Positions 56,158 to 64,000 of a stretch of DNA of 64,000 bases are shown here, piece by piece. Within the stretch, counting starts at the first letter, position 1, and each line of letters opens with the position of its first letter. A model generated the notes under the pieces. It was not told the DNA's origin. It did not search any database and saw only the letters and a list, made by a program, of their open reading frames with translations. Both the position numbers and the translations under genes were made by a program. The DNA is from Scleroderma bovista (Eukaryota > Basidiomycota > Agaricomycetes > Boletales > Sclerodermataceae), in NCBI GenBank assembly GCA_037178675.1, contig JAYMGJ010000080.1:40105-104104 (forward strand), written 5' to 3'.

Positions 56158-59130
56158 TCATCGCAGATGACCTTGCTGGCCAACATGAGTTAGCAACAGT
56201 TTTTTAGCACTACCCAACCTGACGTGGAAATATTCCTCTGTATCGTGTTTGTCGTTGTCCTCATTGCTCGCTGGGTCATTTCCCACAGTCAAATTGTAGG
56301 TATCATAGTCCTCTATCTTGCAGCGGAGGTGCTCAGCAACTAATTGGTAATGATCAATGCGGAGAATCTATGTTTTAAGTAATGAGTACTGATAGCAGCA
56401 GTAACAACAAACTAACTTACCTGGTCTGCAACATTCTTGAAATTTGTTCGTAGCTGGTAGGTTTCCTTCAGCGGTCCGTGCATCTTTTCGTTTGGCTTTG
56501 TGTTAAAGTTTCGGGTAACGCCCTTGGCCTCTATATCATCAAATACGTGTGTATGCAAATGGTTCTTCGGGAAATCCCAATTTTTTTCTGAGCCTTGCTG
56601 CGTCTTTTCAGCATACAACTACCAAGCACAAGAGTTAGAACAAATATGAGAGAAAACATAGAACTTACCTGAATTAATGTATTCAATGTAGATAGCGCCT
56701 CCCGTCCTGCAGCAAGTGTGTGCGTTGTGTGCACCTCAAATGCTGCATACAAATCAAACTCAATATACGCTCGTAAACAGTGTAGGAGAAGGTAACCGTC
56801 TTTGCACTGCTCACAGGTAAGAACATCATGGCAGGCAAATACGATGATCTACATGTATTAATACACCATTGTACAATGATTTGTTGGACAGAGTAACAAC
56901 ATACCTTGGATAAATCTTCATATTTTTGGTCGTCTGTGTACGAAACAGAAAGGGCTTCCTCAAAATGATTGAGCCCACACCATTGTGGCATCTGATGGAG
57001 GCTGACATTTGTAGGGTAGTCAACATATATTTAGGATGTTCCAATACGAACTTACTTTTCTTTGACTTTGGACATTGCACTGCACCCGATGCGCTTGAGC
57101 GTCTTCTGGAGTTCAGGCCACAAATGATGACCAAATTTGCCTCCGTTGTTAGTGTGAAGCCTATCCATCGACAACGCACGGTGGATGTCCGTGTTCTCGA
57201 TGACCTGAAATGCATTCTAAGATAGTTATCAGGAAATGATGAGTACAATTTAACAGCAACTTACATTGACATCACGAAGTCCCTGGGCCATCAAAATTGC
57301 TTCCTTCTCGTCAGCACGTTGTTGGGAATGAGCCTTCTCCAATGTCGCTGCGACATTTTCACTCGTGTGAAGTTCATATGGACCAGTAAATTTTGGGATC
57401 TGTTCCCGAGGTATGAGGCAGATGGGACATGGGAACTTTGACATGGCACCACAAATGAGTGCCATGACAGATCTAAAAGTGTTAGTCAACATTTGGAAAC
57501 AATTAATACAAAGGGGGCTGTTGACATACTGTTCTTCGTAATCTGCAGACAGGATTAGTATAAGTGGAAAAAAGCGGTGCTCAATGTTGTCCCAGCATAC
57601 AACCCAACAGCCGGTTTTTGAGTGTGCCGCAAGTGTTTCGAAAAGTTTTTTTGCTGATTCATGCCAGACGACATTCTTGAAATTCGCAAATTTTGTTTTA
57701 CCAGAGTGCTTCTTATCTTCTTTGACCTATGACAGATGATGTATTGGTTGTGAAAAAAAAAAAAACGGAAGTGACATATGATAGGGAGCCAGCCTACAAC
57801 ACGACCACCGGCTATGCCTTCGCCATTCCAAATACTTGTAGGGAGGTTGGCAAGGCGAGCAACAACAGGATACCCCTTCTCTCGCCCAAACAATGACAAT
57901 TTCACTTTATCCGCATAAAGGATGAACGCGAGAACCTTTCCATCTGATGGGATTTTGCTCTATGAAGAAATTATTCAAATGGACATTGTTATAAGACATG
58001 GTGGTATAAAAGCAGGATACAACCAGTTACATACTTGTAGATTCCAAAATTCATTAGCAGTCCATGGTTCATCAATAAAACGAACAAAGGATTCGCCATC
58101 AAACTTGGAGAGGCGCTGAGCGTCGAAGTTGAAGTATGGCCCCACTGCTGGATCCTTTAAAAGCGTACAAGCCCAATCCCAGAGTGAACGATGATACATT
58201 GTATACTGATATGGCTCAGGTTCGTCTGGATATTGAACGTTTACCGTAGTCTTCTCAAACTAGGCTTGATTTATGATTAACGTCCCTATTAATAAACAGT
58301 AACAACATTGACTTACAGCCGGCATACAATGGGATCCAGCGTGCCAAGAACACTTGACATCATTGTAGTCGCGTAAAGTAAATTGTTCCCTGTTGGAGCG
58401 GATGTGTTGTGCTAGCTTGAGAAGCCGGTTTGTCTGCTCTTTACTGAGAGCAGCCTCGAGAGCCAAATCGGCAAATTCAAAGTCAAGGCGGCTATGAAAT
58501 GGGTACCAAGGATCAGTGCTGGGATCCGGCTTATACAGCTTGGGCACATGGACCCAGGTGAACTTGGAGAATGAATATTTTTCAGTGGGTCTGTGAGAGT
58601 GTGGGTGGAATTCGACTTGGATGTCATCAATATTGTCAGTAGCGGGGAAGGGTGAAGCTGGGTAAGAAGATTCTGGCGTCAACTAATATATTTAGGTTCC
58701 ATGAGGGGACACACCATGTTCATGTAGTCCTGGATCGCTGTCAATATCCATCGGTGGCAGTGGTTCTTGTGAAGGCCAAAGTTCGAAAGGATCTGATTAA
58801 GACCATCAGTTTATGATTATGATATGAATAGTAAGGAAAAACGTGATGTACCTTGCGATGGAATGCTTGGGTCTGTTCCGCTCGGACCAGCTGTTGGGCT
58901 TGTGCGATCCTGATTTGGGCCAGCTGCCTCATCATGGTATTAGAACCAAAACATATCAGTAATAAAAGTATGTATGTATACCATGCACCATTGCGAAGTA
59001 TCTCAGCATATGCGATGTCTTCCTCAGCCCTGCAGATGCGCCTGAGGCACCATTTGCAATGAATGCCTATCCCAGTGGGCTTGAAGGTTTTGCCACACGA
59101 TTCACATTCTACAGTTTTTTCAGCGGGCAT
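56158..59130 (-). CDS. Plavaka-type transposase (many exons)
   Basis: The ATG at 59130 starts MPAEKTVECESCGKTFKPTG with an N-terminal Cys/His zinc-finger-like motif (CESC...HCKWC). Further exons carry PWYPFHSRLDFEFADLALEA (58430-58520), MYHRSLWDWACTLLKDPAVG (58130-58199), FVRFIDEPWTANEFWNLQ (58050-58110), KVKLSLFGREKGYPVVARLA (57850-57910), GEGIAGGRVVGWLP, LILILSADYEEQ (about 57540), SVMALICGAMSKFPCPICLI and an end block (YDTYNLTVGNDPASNEDND, VRLGSAKK). These match the Plavaka transposases of agaricomycetes, a DNA-transposon lineage. Many introns of about 50 bp separate the blocks; not every junction was resolved. Blocks appear in order and no obvious stop was seen within them, so the gene may be intact. 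It is presumed to mobilise the island. Confidence 0.75.
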
Positions 59131-59356
59131 CGTGACGAGGATTGAATACAATCAATATGTACAGAGTTAAGACACAGGATGGACACAAAGGAAGGGAGAA
59201 CGACGACAGCAGTTGTGAGGTGCAAGGCAACGCCGTTGCAACGACGCTGCAATCCTGTTGTAACTCCGCCAACCGGTTCCAATCTTATCACATCACAATT
59301 GCCAAGCGACCAAAATCGTACGTCATTGCAATGGAGATAAGAAATTTCTGACAGTG
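59131..59356. repeat. Right end of the Plavaka-type island
   Basis: Upstream of the transposase ATG are repeated words GCAACG, GTTGCAAC (59235) and CATTGCAATG (59323), mirroring the left end. The outer edge CTGACAGTG at 59348-59356 is the candidate terminal inverted repeat partner of the left end. Confidence 0.45.
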
Positions 59357-59519
59357 GGCAAAGACATGTGTGGATGACGACAGGATGATGACTGATGCCG
59401 CCACCATGATGACAGCGGTGGCTTTCACCTAAATTAGGAAGTAGTTAGTCATCACTTCACCGTAGCTTGAATGATAAGAATCAGCGGACTGTTTTGCACC
59501 ATTCACCTTCCTCTGCACT

Positions 59520-60700
59520 ATGAGTAGCTCGTCATCTAGTCGCGGGTGGTGGTGGACATATTTTGATGAACATCCAGGTGTTGGAATGAAGATAGAAGCT
59601 GCCTATGCCAATTTCAAGGAGAAACGAAGCAAAGTGATGTGCAAGCAATGTGAGATTGCTCGGATCATCCACGAACAGCAGCAAGACCGTGTGGCACATC
59701 AGCAAGGTCAAATTAGTGTTGTACGCACTCAAGAACAAATCACTGAGTGGAGTTTGTGTGGTTTTGTTTGCAAACCAACTCACAGCTAACTTACATATTG
59801 TCTGATCAAGTGTGGGGCTATGGCTCGAGCTTTAGCAAGGATCCGAGGTGCCCATGGTTACAGGGGCATGCGGATACAATGATCTTGCACCTGAAGAACT
59901 GTGGTCGTCAGCCAGATGAGCTTTGTCAACAAGCAGAACAACTAGCCATTGAATGCAAATGGATTCAGGGTACCAGTACTAGTGTGGCAAGTAGCTCAGT
60001 GGTATATCATCCACAGCCCATAGCCCCATCACCCTTTCATCCAATGATGACACATATCTCTATTCCCCCTCCTCCACAGGTATCCCAAGGGGCTCTTGTG
60101 CCATTTCCAGGCTCTTTGATTCAGGTTTCCCCACCAGGCACTTTAGCTGCCCCATCACTGATGCCAGTGATTGACCCTATGTGGATGCACCCTGGAAGTG
60201 GGTTGACATACTCTCCATCCCTATCCTCTGGTGCTGTGAGTCCAGTACCAAGTTCTATGTGGCTACCTTCTGCTCCCAGCTCCCATCCTGGTACCCCAGT
60301 GCTAGAGACCCTTTCTCTTCCTCTGTTAAAGTGTAGATGTCTTTCAACCCAACATCTAGCATCTGGCACCCCCCCTGCTAGTCCTATTATTCCACAGTGG
60401 TCAAATGCTCACCAAGAGCATTTTGAGCATCACATGGCCAATATTACAGCTTCTTGTGGCTTTCCATTCAGTTGGGTGGAGAATCAAGTGGTCAGAAATT
60501 TCTTGGATGACCTCCTACCATTGGCAGCCCATACTATCTCCAGCTATCAGCTCACCAATCACATTGTGCCTCAGGAAGTCGATCAATATAGGCAACTTGC
60601 AAAAAGTACAAGCAAGGGGTGCCAAGCTACATTGCAAACAGATGGATGGACAGGTATCAACTTCCATCATTTGGTTGCATTTATGGTCTCTTTAGAGTAG
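59520..60700 (+). pseudogene. hAT-like transposase, N-terminal part, truncated by an LTR fragment
   Basis: Exons 59520-59751 and 59811-60700 (59 bp intron, GTTTGT to GATCAAG) give 373 residues. The first exon has a BED-like CKQC and the second exon completes the finger with the H-x-C pattern in HLKNCG. A long Pro/Ser-rich linker follows, then FSWVENQVVRNFLDDLLP and TDGWTGINFHHLVAFMVS, which correspond to the start of the hAT catalytic region (DUF659-like). The stop TAG at 60698 belongs to the joined copia LTR fragment, so the catalytic domain and dimerisation region are lost. Confidence 0.7.
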
Positions 60701-60874
60701 ATGTTACATGTCACACATCACGTGTCACACTATTTGTTGTATATAAACAGTGTTCATCGCTTATATAATATAACAGCTCTTGACCAGCTACCGCTACCAT
60801 CTCTGGTTGTGCACTCCACCCAACAGGTGAGTTGGAGTAGCAGTTCCTCTATGTATATAGGTATTGCTCCAACA
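60689..60874 (+). repeat. Truncated copia LTR fragment
   Basis: It matches the right two thirds of the 289 bp LTR, from CTCTTTAGAGTAG to CAACA, including TATATAAA and the GGTGAGTTGGAGTAGCAG block, with scattered transitions. The first roughly 100 bp of the LTR are missing. It joins the hAT coding region on the left and the end of a second transposase pseudogene on the right. Confidence 0.9.
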
Positions 60875-60883
60875 CATCGGATA

Positions 60884-62673
60884 TCAATAGACATATTCAC
60901 CATTCAGACCTTGTGAAGGCCAGTCACTCTCAACACTTGGACTAAAAACAGCACTATCGTAGAGTCCATGAGGATGCTCTTGTGAAGGAGGAGCAGCATT
61001 CATAGGTTGAGCAGGTTTGACCAACCCAGGATTATGATAGTTACGGACCTGGACACGAACCTTGGTCCAAATTTGAATCCTGTCCGATGGTAGGCTGCAG
61101 TTCAGTGAAGCACGTCATCAACCTGCAATGTTATGGTCTATGCTGTTTGTGCAATGATCAAGATAATCAGAGATTGCCATGCAGAGGTTGGGTAAATCAA
61201 AGAGTGTTGCAGCCTCATCAATGGTCATCCAGTGATGTGGTTTAGTAGCAAGATGGATGGCAGTAGTGTAAGACACGAATGTATGTTTTGAGTGCGGTGT
61301 ATTGGGTGAGGTCCCATTGGTGAGTGCATCAGCAATCTGGAAATAGTCCACAATTTTTCGTGTGGGAGAACAATAAAGCAAAGTGTGGGACATCTCATCA
61401 TCGGGTTCGTGATCCTCATCAGCAGGATCATCACTGTTGTCCGAATGTGAGTCATGAGAGGAGGCAATTCTAGTGGCTAAATCAAATCTGAAACACTTGT
61501 CAGAACGGTCAAGATGGCAGGCAATTTGGGCGTAGTAATTTTGATTATTGCCTGTGCATGCTGGATTCTTGATTTCAGTCACATGAGCATGCTCAGTGAC
61601 ATCTGCAGACCATTGCATGGGGCACCCGAAGCATGAATGGATGGCACAACATGGTGCATGAGTTCAAGCTTGGGGATCTGGAAGTGCTCAGAACATGCAC
61701 CAACAGCTAAGATAGCATGCTTGTGGGTATGAAACGAAGCTAATGCGGCGTCAAGCTTGGCCAATCCCCATTCATCGAAAACAGGCATTTGAGTGAGGTA
61801 ACAAAAATCTAATAGTGCACAGATAGCTGCAAGGAAGCGTAGAGGTGCTGCACCGGCAACAATGCAAAGAATGTATCATTGGATGGAGCGGTGATCACAG
61901 CCAGTGACTTGTTTCAGCTTCGAGATCCCATCAGCAAATGAACGATAACCAACTGGTGTTTGCAAAAGATTGAAGCAATAGTCAATTTCATCCTCCCCGA
62001 CAGTTGTAATACACCATTGTATGTCATGGTCCCAACCCATCCTGAAGAAGTGGTGGAGCGGTTCAACTTTTAAGAATCAGTCTGGACCTGATAAAGGCCA
62101 GTTTCTCCAGAATGGCTTGTGAACACCATTTAGTCTGTGAGACTTCACTACCTTGAGAAAAGTAGAAAAATCATTGGGGTTAGCTTGAGTACACAGAGCA
62201 CTGATAGCATTGAGAGTGTGCTTGGCGGTTCTGGGGTCATGATGCTTATCGTTGCCAAATTCCTTGTAGGTGGCAGTGGACATGGAAGATACCTTTGGGC
62301 TTGTGCAGGCCCACAAACTCTGCTCCAGTGTATCCACGATATACCTGACAAGCAGTGTAAAGCAATATCGCAGGTTGCATGCAGATCATTCATCATGACG
62401 CCAATGGCTGCAGCAGTCTTCAGAGGTGTGAGTACCAAATCAAGACAGCGATGGAGTAATCGATCAGAAAGGAGAGAGCGAACGTGGGATTTCTTGTGAA
62501 TGAAAGTTGGAACTTGGAACTGGAAGGAGAGCGAGTAATAAATGACCATGGAGTGAACCCTTGCTGCGAATATCCATAGCGATATTGGCCAGACTGAGAA
62601 GTAAGGGATGTGCCATACGATTCCCAGACATCACGGAGATGTTGGTTTTGTCCAATGACAGGACAATGCCCAA
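60884..62673 (-). pseudogene. Second Plavaka/DUF6830-like transposase, damaged
   Basis: Minus-strand blocks in order: GIVLSLDKTNISVMSGNRMA and HPLLLSLANIAMDIRSKGSL (62590-62670), LLHRCLDLVLTPLKTAAAIG, then in another frame STFLKVVKSHRLNGVHKPFW, FRMGWDHDIQWCITTVGEDE (about 62000), a segment near 61650-61790 with FQIPKLELMHHVVPSIHASG, then MQWSADVTEHAHVTEIKNPA and NNQNYYAQIACHLDRSDKCF, TIDEAATLFDLPNLCMAISD, and a C-terminal VRVQVRNYHNPGLVKPAQPM ending at 60884. Several frame changes and stops separate the blocks, more than introns explain. It is a different lineage from the gene at 56158-59130 and is not the partner of the hAT piece. Confidence 0.65.
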
Positions 62674-64000
62674 GAGGGTCCCACCCTCAGGCAGCTCCTT
62701 CTACAGGAAAATACATAAGGATACATCAATATTCAATGCACTGGGACTTGCCTGTAAGTTCCACGCATGCTCGCCCATTGTCATATCCATACTTTTCCCA
62801 GTCGCAACTCCGGTCTAACCCTGGCCCACCTGACCTCTCCTTAGGCATTGACGCAACTCCGGAGCTAGTCCAGCCATCTCCAGCCTCATAGCTGCACTCC
62901 AGCTCAACTCCGGTCGCTGCGTCCATCTCCACCTCAGGACTAACCCCTGTCTTCCTCTAGACAGATCCACAGTCTAACTCCTCCATGTTGGACCTAGGTT
63001 CACTACTCCGGTTTCAGTCCGGCCACTCCCTTTGTCTGGTCTGCGACCTAGCCCAACTCCAGCTGGTACATCCAACTCCGGCTCAGTTCTGCTCCTGCTC
63101 CTGCTCTGCTTCCTCTGTCAGGTCCACCAAAGGCTTAGGACATTTCCATGTCCAACTCCGGACCTTCCTCCGGCTACTCCGGACTTAACATTAGTTAAGT
63201 CCACCTCTGACCCTTACCTGTCCTCTTCCGACCTAGTTCCCTTGTCCCTGCTTTTCCTCCGTCGTCCCTGTAACTCTAGTTCCCCGTGTCTGCTTCCGCT
63301 CCAGTTTATTTTCCTGTCCCTGCTTTATTTTCTTGTACCTGGTTTATTTTCCTGTCTGCTTCTGCTCCATCCCTTGTCTCGACATTAAGGTGTTTACTTG
63401 TCACCGTATATACTCACCTTAGTTTCATTACTATATAAACTACCGTACTCCGGCCTAGTAGTCCTTAGATCAAATCCAAATCTCGACTAAGATACTCCCC
63501 ACTCTGTACTACGCACCATGCTCTCCTAATCCCATCTTGTTCTCCTGAACTCCGGCCAACTCCGGCCTCCGTCCTATCTCGTCCCCTTGGTCCTATGTCC
63601 GATCCTAGCAAGTCTCCTACTTGCACGAGGGCAAAAGCCACCTCTGTCCCAGACTCGATGCTAGACCTCTTAGGACTTATCCCACCTCTGGGATGTCCTT
63701 CGCTCTGGACAAGCTGTGCTCAACTCCGGACCACTTTCCCGTGGTCCAGACTTACTCCGCAAAAACCCGGACTTACTCCCTGTGCTTCTCTAGTGCCCGG
63801 ACTTCATTCGTTTGACCCGGACTTGACTCTCCGCACTAACTGAGCCCATGCACCTGGGTAGGCCATGTTATACGGTCAGCAGACGATGACAATTGGCCGT
63901 GCTACACGGGCTGGCGGAAGTGAGGCTTATGACTAGAGCTTTGCCGTATCACAGGGGTCAGCCCCTGACAGCATTGTCACCAAGTGACAACGGTGGGCGA
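62674..64000 (+). repeat. CT-rich LTR-like region with ACTCCGG repeats
   Basis: From 62807 to 63729 the heptamer ACTCCGG occurs 11 times, always on the plus strand, in otherwise unique CT-rich sequence. A TATA-like CTATATAAACTA lies at 63430-63441. No long frame exists. The right edge (63860-64000) changes character and contains the short hairpin TTGTCAC-CAA-GTGACAA. The whole may be a long LTR or the leader of a retroelement continuing outside the window; no second LTR is available to prove it. Confidence 0.4.

Larger units (their letters stand above)
42929..59356 (-). mobile_element. Candidate composite Plavaka-type transposon island with cargo
   Basis: All internal genes read on the minus strand: Plavaka transposase (59130-56158), Pro-rich gene, Ras-like gene and DUF6698-like gene. 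Candidate terminal inverted repeats are CGTTGTCGGAAAATTT at 42929 and, on the other strand, CACTGTCAGAAATTT from 59356. Both ends have GTTGCAAC palindromes and repeated CATTGC/GCAATG words just inside. No matching 2-3 bp target duplication was identified, so the borders are an inference. Removing the 7,508 bp copia element and one TSD copy leaves about 8.9 kb. The alternative is several independent insertions that happen to share orientation. Confidence 0.45.

Noticed and set aside
60884..62673. Second transposase as the missing half of the hAT gene
   Set aside because: It is on the opposite strand and its blocks (MQWSADVTEHAH, CHLDRSDKC) belong to the Plavaka/DUF6830-like lineage, not to hAT.

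Overview
The window is nuclear DNA from a filamentous basidiomycete, almost certainly an agaricomycete. The reasons are very dense short introns (about 42-82 bp, mostly 47-65), conserved single-copy fungal genes (ROT1, PRE7, HIS1, TRP4, UBC1, HEM13, APS2, GLO3), agaricomycete-type families (FunK1 kinase, DUF6534-type membrane protein) and Plavaka-type DNA transposons. No species is claimed. All exon structures were derived by hand from splice signals, reading phase and remembered family conservation.

Positions 1-9,750 are compact housekeeping DNA. A Ser/Thr kinase, the ER protein ROT1 and the proteasome subunit PRE7 lie on the minus strand. HIS1 is divergent from PRE7, and TRP4 follows HIS1 in tandem; these two make the first histidine intermediate and a tryptophan intermediate and both consume PRPP. 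Positions 9,750-15,430 are gene-poor. UBC1 and HEM13 then share a 354 bp divergent promoter (16,267-16,620). After another gene-poor stretch come the vesicle-trafficking genes APS2 and GLO3 in tandem on the minus strand (20,508-23,040), an odd spliced-looking locus (23.3-24.4 kb), a small heat-shock protein, a UNC93-like transporter converging on a universal-stress-protein gene, a 15-exon thimet-oligopeptidase-type M3 peptidase and a DUF6534-type membrane protein (up to 41.3 kb).

From about 41.9 kb to the right edge the window is a transposon graveyard. A FunK1 kinase pseudogene borders a roughly 16.4 kb island (42,929-59,356; about 8.9 kb without later insertions) whose genes all read on the minus strand: a Plavaka transposase, an unidentified Pro-rich gene with a tandem exon-intron repeat, a broken Ras-like GTPase and a DUF6698-like gene. 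That last gene is split by a 7.5 kb Ty1/copia element (43,976-51,483, TSD GTAGC). The copia 5' LTR is itself split by a 1,568 bp solo LTR (44,093-45,660, TSD ACGC). To the right lie a hAT transposase truncated by a fragment of the same copia LTR, a second Plavaka/DUF6830-like pseudogene, and a CT-rich LTR-like region with many ACTCCGG repeats.

Main points of interest: the nested insertion history can be read base by base; copia decay is almost entirely CpG transitions; a Plavaka-type island appears to carry a Ras-like gene; and the host genes are unusually rich in microexons (4, 6, 10, 12, 14, 17 nt) and GC-AG introns (4 of about 59).
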